In this document: in pieces, positions 7,730 to 14,281 of the stretch
Numbering within the stretch: the first letter of the stretch is position 1
Layout: each line of letters opens with the position of its first letter
NCBI GenBank assembly: GCA_900542245.1
Contig: UQMQ01000025.1
Coordinates: 1-20,922, forward strand
Length of the DNA stretch: 20,922 nt
From: an uncultured Eubacteriales bacterium
GTDB taxonomy: Bacteria; Bacillota; Clostridia; Peptostreptococcales; Anaerovoracaceae
Direction: 5' to 3'
The notes under the pieces: model-generated
What the model was told of the DNA's origin: nothing
Database searches by the model: none
The model's input: only the letters and a program-made list of their open reading frames with translations
Translations under genes and position numbers: made by a program

Positions 7730-8542
7730 CTAAGCCTTGCGGTAAGCGGCAGGCATCAGATATTTGTACGGAGTAACGCTGCGATTTAAGCCTTCGGAAT
7801 GTCCGATAAAAAGATATCCGCCCGGCACGGTCGCGTCATAGAAACGCTGCACCAGTGCCTCTTTGGTAGGCTGATCGAAGTAGATCATGACGTTCCTGCA
7901 AAAGATAACGTCAAACTTCAGTTTGAAACGGATAGGATCCATCAGATTAAAAGTCTTAAAAATGACATTATTCTTGAGCGTGTCCGATACCTGGAACACT
8001 CCCGGTTCTGTCGTTTTCTTAAAGTATTTTTGTTTCCAGCCGGCAGGCAGCGCGCTGAGAGACTCTTCGTCGTACACACCCTGCATGGCGGCCTTGAGCG
8101 CGTTCTGCGAGATATCGGTAGCCAGTACTCTGGTATCCCACTGCGGCACTTTCCTGCCGAAATACTCTTTCAAAATCATCGAGAGCGTATAAGGCTCCTG
8201 ACCGAAAGAACAGCCGGCACTCCAGATACTGAGCACCCTGTCTTTTTTTGTCTCTTCGAGATACGGCAGCACCGTATCGCGGAAATAGTCAAAATGATCG
8301 CCCTCTCTATAAAAATAGGTATAATTGGTCGTCAGTTTGTTGAGCATCAATTCGATCTCTTTCGGATCCTTTTTGGTCAGGATGTGATCGATATAGTCCT
8401 GAAAAGAATTGTAGCCCATCGAAATCAGTGTATTGGAAAGACGCCCCACGATGAGCTGTCTTTTTTGCTCCAGATTGATTCCGTAATTACTCTTGATAAA
8501 CGTTACCAGACGTTTAAAGTCCTGATCGCTTAATTGCATCAT
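7730..8542 (-). CDS. cheR: Chemotaxis protein-glutamate O-methyltransferase CheR
   Basis: 270 residues, typical length. CheR transfers methyl groups from S-adenosylmethionine to receptor glutamates, opposing CheB. Residues 1-75 are the alpha-helical N-terminal domain, followed by the conserved TTNYTYFYREGDHF. The SAM-binding motif is SAGCSFGQEPYTLS at 108-121, where most CheR proteins have SAGCSTGEEPYS: the EPY core is kept but the first Glu is Gln. Then come LATDIS (SAM ribose-binding Asp), FDVIFCRNVMIYFD (207-223) and GGYLFIGHSEGL. No C-terminal TPR domain. Two ATGs stand in tandem (8542, 8539), and the GAGGAGG ribosome binding site (8557-8563) is 14 or more bases upstream, an unusually long spacing. 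It follows cheW by 23 bases in the same operon. Confidence 0.96.
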   Translation of the reverse strand: MMQLSDQDFKRLVTFIKSNYGINLEQKRQLIVGRLSNTLISMGYNSFQDYIDHILTKKDPKEIELMLNKLTTNYTYFYREGDHFDYFRDTVLPYLEETKKDRVLSIWSAGCSFGQEPYTLSMILKEYFGRKVPQWDTRVLATDISQNALKAAMQGVYDEESLSALPAGWKQKYFKKTTEPGVFQVSDTLKNNVIFKTFNLMDPIRFKLKFDVIFCRNVMIYFDQPTKEALVQRFYDATVPGGYLFIGHSEGLNRSVTPYKYLMPAAYRKA

Positions 8543-8565
8543 ATTGTGCTGCTTTGCCTCCTCAA

Positions 8566-9036
8566 TTACTGCTGTATCATTTGCTCACAATTCAAGAACA
8601 AAACGACGGTACCGTCCTCCAGGGAGGTCATCGAATTTGCAAGCTCCTGGTTATCATGCACCGGGATGGTCGTTGTCTTGGTGAGGTCGATATCCAGAAC
8701 CTGGATGACCGCGTCCACCAGCACACCGATGGTGACATCTTCGATCTCTAGTACGATAATGCAGGAAGAAGCGGTTTCCTCGGCAGGCGGTTTCCCCATA
8801 CGCATACGCAGGTCGATGACCGGGATGACCATACCGCGGAGATTGATGATGCCCTTGATATAGCCCGGTACCATCGGGAGCGGACGGATCATGTAGGTCG
8901 AGATGATCTCAATGACCCGGTTCGTGCTGACGCCGAAGGTAATGGTATCGGAAACAAAGGTTAAAAATCGTTCAATATTCTCGTTTTCGGAATCCTCGGA
9001 AACGATATCTTCCCTATCTAAATCAGTTGCTGACAT
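8566..9036 (-). CDS. cheW: Chemotaxis coupling protein CheW
   Basis: 156 residues, a single CheW domain with a 20-residue acidic N-terminal extension. CheW bridges chemoreceptors and CheA in the signalling array and resembles the P5 domain of CheA. The core signatures are present: FLTFVSDTITFGVSTNRVIEII, then PLPMVPGYIKGIINLRGMVIPVIDLR (the NLRG loop), and IIVLEIEDVTIGVLVDAVIQVLDI. The start ATG has a perfect AGGAGG 6 bases upstream. It lies 19 bases after cheA and 23 before cheR, so the three are transcribed together. Confidence 0.96.
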   Translation of the reverse strand: MSATDLDREDIVSEDSENENIERFLTFVSDTITFGVSTNRVIEIISTYMIRPLPMVPGYIKGIINLRGMVIPVIDLRMRMGKPPAEETASSCIIVLEIEDVTIGVLVDAVIQVLDIDLTKTTTIPVHDNQELANSMTSLEDGTVVLFLNCEQMIQQ

Positions 9037-9055
9037 GTGTATCCTCCTAACTAAA

Positions 9056-11197
9056 CTAATAATATCCGTGCGAAGCGGAGTAGATATTGTTCATATCCAG
9101 AATAATGCTGATATTGCCGTCGCCCAGGATCGTGCAGCCGGTAATGCCGTAATCCTTGATATGGAACTGCTGCAGATAAGAAGGCAGCGGTTTGACCACG
9201 ATCTGGTGCTCACCGAGCAGGCTGTCTACCAGCAGGCAGAACGAATGGTCGGTCGACTCGATCCAGATCAGAATACCCTCATCGATGGTAGTGCAGGAGT
9301 CCGGAATGTTGTAAAGCTCTCCGGCTCTGATCACAGGATAGAAATCATCCATGCAGCGGATCATTTCATGACCGGATGGGTCCAGGATGATATCGTTCTC
9401 GGAGGCCTTAAAGGACTGCTTGATATGCGCCAGCGGAATCGTGTACAGATAACCGCCGATCGAAACCTCCATGCCGTCCACGATCGCCATGGTCAGCGGA
9501 ATCTTCAGGGTTGTCGTACTGCCCTTGCCAAGCTCACTGGTGATGGTGACCGTACCGCCGATCGCCTCGACATTCTTTTTTACAACGTCCAGACCGACGC
9601 CGCGACCGGAGTATTCGGTGATCTCAGGCGCAGTGGAGAAGCCCGGCATCATGAGCAGAGAAAGGATTTCCTTCTGGGTGTATTCCTCCTCCGGTTTGGT
9701 GAGAATGCCCTGACGTGCGGCTTTTTCCAGGATTGCCTGTGGGTCCATACCTTTACCGTCATCAGAGATGGAAATGATAACCTCGCTGCCCGTATGCGTT
9801 GCAGAGAGGATCAGCTCGCCCTGCGGATCCTTGCCCGCAGCGATACGTTCCTCGGCGGTCTTTTCGATGCCGTGGTCCATAGAGTTGCGGACGATGTGCA
9901 TAATCGGGTCGGAAATATTGTCAACGATGGTCTTGTCGACTTCGGTATTCTCGCCGATGATCGTCAGGCGTACGTCTTTGTTCAGGTGCTGCTTCATGTC
10001 ACGCACGATACGGTTCATCTTCTGGAATACACCGGATACCGAGACCATACGCAGCGACATGGAGATGTCCTGCAGATCGCTGTGGAGCTTGCGCAGCTGA
10101 CGCGCAGACTTCATGAAATTATCCAGCTTCAGACCCTTGAGATCCGGGGAAGAGGTCACCATGGATTCTGTAATGACGATCTCACCGACCAGATTCATCA
10201 GCGCGTCAAGCTTGGACAGGTTAACGCTGATCAGATCCTGCTTGATCGCATGGTGCGGTGCAGCAGGCGATTTGCCGCCGGCAGCCTTCGGCTTCGGTTT
10301 CGGCGCCGCAGTCTCCTTTTTCGGTTCTGCAGCGGCAGCAGGCGCAGGCGCACCCTCCGGTGCGGACACCAGAAGATCTGCGTTGGATTCCTCCTGTTTG
10401 GAAGCAGGGTTCTGGATCATTTCGTAGGAAGAAATGTTCTGTGCCTGATCGACCGCTTTGGAGGCAAGCTCCAGATCCTTCTCCGTCGGGAAGCCGAGAT
10501 AAAAACCGTTTTCGATGATATCATTGGCGGTCTCCGGATTGGTCTCGATGTCAGACGGATAGAAGAACGGCTTCATATCCATCTCATGCAGCGTGTTGAC
10601 CAGCATGAACGCGCGCAGATTCTCCATACCGCAGCCCTCGGTAAAGTACACGTGGAGCAGATATGGCATATCCGTTTCCGGCAGGGATGCCGGTGCAGCC
10701 TCCGCAGGGGCAGAGCCTGCGCTGCCGGCTGCAGGTGCTGCCGCGCCGCCCGCTGCCGGAGCCTGCTTATCGGCGGCTGCGCCCTTGCCGGAGATCTCGT
10801 TCAAGAGTCCGTTGATCTCCGCAACGAAAGGTTCGATATTTGTATCCAACGGTTCGCTGTTCTCGACCTTCTGCACCTCCTCGCGCAGCTTGTCGGTCGA
10901 TTTGAACATCAGATTGAAAAGCGCCTTTTTATGGTTTTCATCCAGAGAGTCAATGCCGTTTTCGCGGATGTAGAAGAACAGGTCCTCGATATGATGTGCG
11001 ATTTCTGTAATAGAAGTAAATTCAAGCATGGCAGAGGAGCCCTTGATCGTGTGCATACTTCTAAAAATCTCGTTGACGTCATCCTGCGAGAGACTCTCGT
11101 TTTTCTCCGCGTTGATCAGCAGCTCGTCCAGATCCATCAGCAGGGAATTCGTTTCAAACAGGTATGCGTCCAATAAGCTTTCTACAGAACTATCCAT
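9056..11197 (-). CDS. cheA: Chemotaxis histidine kinase CheA
   Basis: 713 residues, all five domains in order. P1 (1-110) carries the phosphorylated His49 in SMHTIKGSS. An Ala/Pro-rich linker leads to P2 (about 178-262, MPYLLHVYFTEGCGMENLRAFMLVN), which docks CheY/CheB. A second Ala/Pro/Lys linker (265-318) leads to the P3 dimerisation helices (about 322-395, DALMNLVGEIVITES). The P4 kinase domain (about 396-570) has its N box HIVRNSMDHG at 434-443, G1 box DDGKGMD at 479-485 and G2 box GRGVGLDVV at 531-539. P5 (about 571-713) is CheW-like. It phosphorylates response regulators under receptor control. The start is ATG 11197, with AAAGGTGGT upstream. It heads the operon cheA-cheW-cheR-cheB and diverges from the flagellar genes. 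Confidence 0.97.
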   Translation of the reverse strand: MDSSVESLLDAYLFETNSLLMDLDELLINAEKNESLSQDDVNEIFRSMHTIKGSSAMLEFTSITEIAHHIEDLFFYIRENGIDSLDENHKKALFNLMFKSTDKLREEVQKVENSEPLDTNIEPFVAEINGLLNEISGKGAAADKQAPAAGGAAAPAAGSAGSAPAEAAPASLPETDMPYLLHVYFTEGCGMENLRAFMLVNTLHEMDMKPFFYPSDIETNPETANDIIENGFYLGFPTEKDLELASKAVDQAQNISSYEMIQNPASKQEESNADLLVSAPEGAPAPAAAAEPKKETAAPKPKPKAAGGKSPAAPHHAIKQDLISVNLSKLDALMNLVGEIVITESMVTSSPDLKGLKLDNFMKSARQLRKLHSDLQDISMSLRMVSVSGVFQKMNRIVRDMKQHLNKDVRLTIIGENTEVDKTIVDNISDPIMHIVRNSMDHGIEKTAEERIAAGKDPQGELILSATHTGSEVIISISDDGKGMDPQAILEKAARQGILTKPEEEYTQKEILSLLMMPGFSTAPEITEYSGRGVGLDVVKKNVEAIGGTVTITSELGKGSTTTLKIPLTMAIVDGMEVSIGGYLYTIPLAHIKQSFKASENDIILDPSGHEMIRCMDDFYPVIRAGELYNIPDSCTTIDEGILIWIESTDHSFCLLVDSLLGEHQIVVKPLPSYLQQFHIKDYGITGCTILGDGNISIILDMNNIYSASHGYY

Positions 11198-11241
11198 AGT
11201 GTTTACACCACCTTTATCTTAAAATATATTTTTGTTGCATC

Positions 11242-11249
11242 TTGTCGAA
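11242..11249 (+). promoter_or_regulatory. Spo0A-box-like element before the rightward promoter
   Basis: TTGTCGAA fits the Spo0A box consensus (TTTGTCRAA, core TGNCGAA) at all but the first T. Its first base is 13 bp before the first base of the -35 hexamer TTGCAA at 11255. The flgB promoter has the same element at the same distance. Confidence 0.45.
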
Positions 11250-11254
11250 AACTA

Positions 11255-11284
11255 TTGCAAAATGGGGGAAGAATGTGGTATTCT
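11255..11284 (+). promoter_or_regulatory. Sigma-A-like promoter for the FliK-like/FhlB genes
   Basis: -35 TTGCAA (11255-11260), 18-base spacer, -10 TATTCT (11279-11284). The leader to the ATG at 11409 would be about 118 bases. The candidate is strengthened by the sequence around its -35 box, which parallels that of the flgB promoter: TTGTCGAAAA, one variable base, then TATTG in both. Confidence 0.45.
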
Positions 11285-11313
11285 TATACCCGGAAACAGT
11301 TTTCCAATTTTAT

Positions 11314-11340
11314 ATATCGACCGAATAATATAAAAGTTAA
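11314..11340 (-). promoter_or_regulatory. Sigma-D (flagellar sigma) -like promoter for the che operon
   Basis: On the reverse strand the element reads TTAA (11337-11340), 15 bases, GTCGATAT (11314-11321). The SigD consensus of Bacillus is TAAA-N15-GCCGATAT, so it matches 3 of 4 and 7 of 8 with exact spacing. The start of transcription would be near 11306, leaving about 110 bases before cheA. In motile Bacillota, che genes are often under this sigma factor. I see no better sigma-A promoter facing cheA in this gap. Confidence 0.45.
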
Positions 11341-11373
11341 CAATTTACGACCAAATAATTGATGAAATTTTAA

Positions 11374-11390
11374 ATATTTTTCAAAAATAT
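11374..11390. repeat. 17-bp AT palindrome in the leader of the FliK-like gene
   Basis: ATATTTTT (11374-11381), central C, AAAAATAT (11383-11390): a perfect 8-bp inverted repeat on a single central base. It ends just before the ribosome binding site (CAGGAGA, about 11398-11404) of the gene at 11409. With a 1-base loop it cannot fold well as RNA, so a DNA-binding site is more likely than a hairpin. The surroundings are AT-rich, which weakens the case. Confidence 0.35.
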
Positions 11391-11408
11391 CGTCTGACAG
11401 GAGAAACT

Positions 11409-12845
11409 ATGTCGAATGTTTTAAGAATCACAACTTCAACCGTCGGCTATGACAGTCAGAATACGCCGCCGAAGTCCAATATGGTCACCAGACCCGATAC
11501 AAAGGTGCAGGCGCCTGTCGTACCGGATCAGATCGTCCGCCCGGATGCACGCTCGGACTCCGCATCGCAAAATCCGGATGCGGCGCTGAAATTCAAATTT
11601 CAGTCCAATTTCGAGGGCTTCATCGCGCAGATGAAAGCCGGGGGCACTGCGATGGAGGACTTCGCACCGGCGCTGTTTGAACGACTCCGGAGTATGACAA
11701 CTGCGAATCTGACGCAGGAGGGACTGCAGCAGATCCAGCAGTTCCTCAAAATGATTGAGATCGAACCCCAGAATATGGCAGCGGCACTGAAAGAACAAGT
11801 GGACAGCAGTCTGCTTTTTCAAGGGGCTTTTTTTGATTTACTGCGTCAGGTGATGAAGGAGAGCCGCAGCGTCGACCTGCAGGGCGGGATCCTGGAGTTC
11901 CTCAAGCGCTATGCCGACATGGCCGAGAGCGAGCATCTGCTCAATCAGATGTCACAGGTTCTGGAAAATCTCAAAGCCGGCATGCTGAGCAGCGGCAAGG
12001 AACGTCTCGAAGGCATGCAGGGGCAGATGCATTTTAACGGTACGGCGGATACGACCGAGAACGCCGCGCTGCTCAAAGAAAAGATCCTGCCGTTCCTCAA
12101 TCAATACGTCACAGACACCAACGATCGCGGCCGCGTGCGTGAAAACTCCGCGCTGCTGGCGAATCTGACCGCAAGGTATGAGAACGGACAGATCGACCGC
12201 GTGATCGAAAAATTCCGCGAGCTGATGGAATATCCGGCCATGCAGCAAAAATTCAAGGGCGTGTCTCCGGAAGAGGTGATGCACCTGCTGACACTGACCG
12301 ACTATGAAAAATCCATCGACAAAAACCGCTGGCTCAAGGAGTTCGCCGCGCTGATCCGTGACGGCGTGGTCAAAGGCGCGGATCCGGAGCAGAAACAGGC
12401 ATTTCGCAGTGCGATGTTTTCCAGCGTACTGAACGAAAGCGTCTATATGCCGGTCCTGCACACGCTGGTACCGATGAGGGTAGGCAATCGCCTGATGCTT
12501 GCGGAGATGTGGGTGGACCCGGATGATGAAAGCGGCGGTGCGGAGGCGGGTGAACGCGAACGTACGGTGCGCGGTCTGATCAAATTCGACATCAGTGAGG
12601 TGGGATATTTCGACCTCTTTTTCCTGTATGTACCGGAGGGGAACAAGATCCGCATGCAGCTCAACTGCCCGGACGAGCTGGAGGCAGGCACGGAAAAGAT
12701 CGAAAACGGTGTCAGAAAGATCCTGAGCCGCAATGGCATCAAGGCGGAAGAATTGTATATCGGCAACAGCATCCGACCGATTCCGATTCAGGAGGCGTTC
12801 CCGAAGATTTTTGAAAGGAAGAACTCGATCAATGTCACGATTTAA
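11409..12845 (+). CDS. Putative FliK-like flagellar protein, partner of FhlB
   Basis: 478 residues, no signal peptide or membrane span. The start ATG 11409 is preceded by AGGAG at a good distance. Residues 1-60 are polar and disordered-looking (Pro, Asp, Ser, Gln). The middle, about 65-330, is helical and rich in Gln, Leu, Met and Glu. The end, about 375-478, is a compact alpha/beta domain (VRGLIKFDISEVGYFDLFFLYVPEG..., MQLNCPDELEAGTEKIENGVRKILSRNGIKAEELYIGN). That order of strands and helix resembles the C-terminal domain of FliK, which sets hook length. This is inference from pattern, not a recognised motif. Support comes from context: it overlaps by 14 bases a free-standing FlhB C-domain homologue, as ylqG overlaps or adjoins ylqH in Bacillus. 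It opens the rightward flagellar cluster. Confidence 0.55.
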   Translation: MSNVLRITTSTVGYDSQNTPPKSNMVTRPDTKVQAPVVPDQIVRPDARSDSASQNPDAALKFKFQSNFEGFIAQMKAGGTAMEDFAPALFERLRSMTTANLTQEGLQQIQQFLKMIEIEPQNMAAALKEQVDSSLLFQGAFFDLLRQVMKESRSVDLQGGILEFLKRYADMAESEHLLNQMSQVLENLKAGMLSSGKERLEGMQGQMHFNGTADTTENAALLKEKILPFLNQYVTDTNDRGRVRENSALLANLTARYENGQIDRVIEKFRELMEYPAMQQKFKGVSPEEVMHLLTLTDYEKSIDKNRWLKEFAALIRDGVVKGADPEQKQAFRSAMFSSVLNESVYMPVLHTLVPMRVGNRLMLAEMWVDPDDESGGAEAGERERTVRGLIKFDISEVGYFDLFFLYVPEGNKIRMQLNCPDELEAGTEKIENGVRKILSRNGIKAEELYIGNSIRPIPIQEAFPKIFERKNSINVTI

Positions 12846-13149
12846 CGAAGTTTTGAACAAAAAAGCGGTCGCAATCTCCTACGATGAGCGTAAAAACGCC
12901 GCGCCTGTGATCGTCGCCTCCGGCATGGGCTACCTGGCGGAAAAGATGGTGGAGCTGGCGCAGGAATGCGGCGTGCCGATCTACGAGGATAATTCGCTTG
13001 CGACAGTGCTGACACAGCTCGAACTCGGTGCGGAGATTCCGAACGAGCTCTATCAGGCCATCGTGGATATCTATGTGTACTTCCTGCACTACGGCGAGAA
13101 CAAGACAATCGAACCGGCGACAGAGGCGGTGCAGGATGGGGTGGAATAG
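12832..13149 (+). CDS. FlhB C-terminal domain homologue (FhlB/YlqH type export-switch protein)
   Basis: 105 residues from ATG 12832, with GAAAGGAAG upstream inside the previous gene, whose stop it overlaps by 14 bases. The protein is a free-standing cytoplasmic domain of the FlhB/YscU family: AVAISYDERKNAAPVIVASGMGYLAEKMVELAQECGVPIYEDNSLATVLTQLELGAEIP matches the segment that follows the cleavage site of FlhB. It has no membrane helices and no NPTH autocleavage tetrapeptide, so it corresponds to the distal part of the FlhB cytoplasmic domain only. FlhB switches the flagellar export apparatus from rod/hook to filament substrates; in other bacteria free homologues can partly replace that domain. 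Its coupling to a FliK-like gene fits a role in the export switch. Confidence 0.85.
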   Translation: MSRFNEVLNKKAVAISYDERKNAAPVIVASGMGYLAEKMVELAQECGVPIYEDNSLATVLTQLELGAEIPNELYQAIVDIYVYFLHYGENKTIEPATEAVQDGVE

Positions 13150-13191
13150 TTTGTGAATGCTTTGCAAAATCTTAACGAAAACAAGGTGAAA

Positions 13192-13219
13192 TTGTCGAAA
13201 AATATTGACGATAGTCGAA
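13192..13219 (+). promoter_or_regulatory. Two Spo0A-box-like elements at the flgB promoter
   Basis: TTGTCGAA (13192-13199) and TAGTCGAA (13212-13219) lie 20 bp apart, two helical turns. The first starts 13 bp before the -35 hexamer; the second lies within the -35/-10 spacer. A bound regulator would sit across the -35 box, where it could either recruit or block RNA polymerase. The first matches the Spo0A core TGNCGAA exactly; the second differs at one base of that core (A for T). Confidence 0.45.
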
Positions 13220-13233
13220 AAAAATAGTATACT
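13205..13233 (+). promoter_or_regulatory. Sigma-A promoter of the flgB-fli operon
   Basis: -35 TTGACG (13205-13210), exactly 17 bases, -10 TATACT (13228-13233). It matches the consensus at 5 of 6 in each box, the best promoter in the window. The start would be near 13240, only about 22 bases before the flgB ATG at 13263, just room for the GGGAGG ribosome binding site. Confidence 0.8.
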
Positions 13234-13262
13234 AAAGAATAAACAAAAAGGGAGGAACGGGC

Positions 13263-13640
13263 ATGAATCGCATCTTTGGAAACAGCATGATGCTTTCGCA
13301 AAAATCGCTGGACTACCTCTGGAAAAAAGAATCTGTCACACTGACAAACATTGCAAACAGTGAGACGCCGGGCTATAAGGCGAAATACGTGACCTTTGAG
13401 GACACATACAGAAGTAAGCTGCTCACAGCATCCGGAAACAGCCGCGATGTCCGCAGCGCGATCGAGCGCTCCAGATGGACGGTAGAGGAATCCAAGACAG
13501 AGTCCACGCGTGTGGATGGAAACAATGTGGTGGCGGATACCGAACAGGCAGAGCTGGCAAGAACAGCGCTACAGTATCAGTATGTGGTGCAGTCGCTGAA
13601 CAACGACATTACGAGACTTTCTACGGTCATCAAGGGCTAG
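13263..13640 (+). CDS. flgB: Flagellar basal-body rod protein FlgB
   Basis: 125 residues, slightly short of the usual 130-138. FlgB forms the proximal rod on the MS ring. The N-terminal rod signature is present (LTNIANSETPGYKAKYVTFEDTY, residues 26-48, the ANxxTPGxK motif), as is the C-terminal helix EQAELARTALQYQYVVQSLNNDITRLSTVIKG that packs with other rod subunits. The middle is shortened. The start ATG follows GGGAGGAACGGGC. It is the first gene after the strongest promoter here. The next gene is fliE after 92 bases; the expected flgC does not follow. Confidence 0.95.
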   Translation: MNRIFGNSMMLSQKSLDYLWKKESVTLTNIANSETPGYKAKYVTFEDTYRSKLLTASGNSRDVRSAIERSRWTVEESKTESTRVDGNNVVADTEQAELARTALQYQYVVQSLNNDITRLSTVIKG

Positions 13641-13732
13641 CGCAGACCGGAGGCGCAGCCTGCAGAACAGAAGCTGCGGGATAACAGACGCAGGATAAAC
13701 AGGATAAAATAAAAGCATGAGGAGAAATACCA

Positions 13733-14041
13733 GTGGGAAATGATTTCATCACACCGATCCAGCCGATGCAGTTCGGCAAAGAGAATGCGATCGGACAAAC
13801 GACCAAGACCGACGCCGGAAGCAGCGTATTCCGCAGCATCTTTGAGGACGCTGTCAATGACGTCAAGACAACCCAGCAGGATTTAGAGGACAAACAGTAT
13901 CTTCTTGCCACCGGGCAGATCGATGATGCACATACTGTACCGATTGCGGCCGCGCAGGCCCAGCTTTCCATCGACCTTCTGGTGCAGCTGCGAAACAAGG
14001 CGATCGATGCATATAACGAGCTGATGCGGATTTCTCTGTAA
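13733..14041 (+). CDS. fliE: Flagellar hook-basal body complex protein FliE
   Basis: 102 residues, GTG start at 13733 with GAGGAG about 9 bases upstream. FliE joins the MS ring FliF to the rod and is an early export substrate. The family pattern is clear: VFRSIFEDAVNDVKTTQQDLEDKQYLLATGQIDDAHTVPIAAAQAQLSIDLLVQLRNKAIDAYNELMRISL, with the conserved helix before the segment LATGQIDDAHTV and the terminal MRI. There is no signal peptide. It is followed by an unusual 240-base gap before fliF that carries repeats and a weak hairpin. Confidence 0.96.
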   Translation: MGNDFITPIQPMQFGKENAIGQTTKTDAGSSVFRSIFEDAVNDVKTTQQDLEDKQYLLATGQIDDAHTVPIAAAQAQLSIDLLVQLRNKAIDAYNELMRISL

Positions 14042-14100
14042 TATTCGCGAGACGGCGGGCAAACAAACGAACAAGATCAAGGGTGAAACGCCCTGCATAA

Positions 14101-14130
14101 CGGACATACAACGGACATACGGACATACAA
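14101..14130. repeat. Short tandem repeat between fliE and fliF
   Basis: Three copies of CGGACATA begin at 14101, 14112 and 14120; the first and third continue with CAA. The spacing of 11 and 8 bases suggests replication slippage. No function can be assigned. The rest of the 240-base gap also holds an inverted repeat, GATATGC (14211-14217) and GCATATC (14233-14239), and no gene. Confidence 0.6.
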
Positions 14131-14138
14131 AGAGAAAC

Positions 14139-14166
14139 ACCCGAGACGCCCGCAGAACGGGTTTTT
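14139..14166 (+). terminator. Weak terminator or attenuator-like hairpin between fliE and fliF
   Basis: ACCCG (14139-14143) can pair with CGGGT (14158-14162), or CCCG (14149-14152) with CGGG (14158-14161), and the latter is followed directly by a T run (14162-14166). The two pairings exclude each other. Stems are short, so full termination is unlikely; partial termination could lower expression of fliF and later genes relative to flgB-fliE. Confidence 0.3.
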
Positions 14167-14281
14167 GTGGTGTAAAAAATAAAAAACAGTAAGCAAAACT
14201 ACGAAAATCAGATATGCAGATTCATCAATATCGCATATCGTCATCAGATAAAGAAAATCAAACGAACAGGGAATATACAAA

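Noticed and set aside
8903..11176. A 757-codon open frame on the plus strand, opposite cheA
   Set aside because: The reverse strand carries a full, five-domain CheA with every catalytic motif. The opposite frame gives an arginine- and histidine-rich peptide without any family feature, as expected from the codon bias of the true gene.
11387..11394. Reverse-strand GACGATAT as a second sigma-D -10 box
   Set aside because: No TAAA-like -35 box stands 15 bases upstream; the expected position is inside the start of the FliK-like gene and reads differently.
11407..11416. A third TGTCGAA at the start codon of the FliK-like gene
   Set aside because: It consists of the ATG and first codons of the gene and lies far downstream of the promoter, so coincidence is the simpler reading.
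14101..14130. The CGGACATA repeats as a CRISPR-like array
   Set aside because: Units are 8-11 bases with no spacers between them; this is a slippage-type tandem repeat. No cas genes are present.
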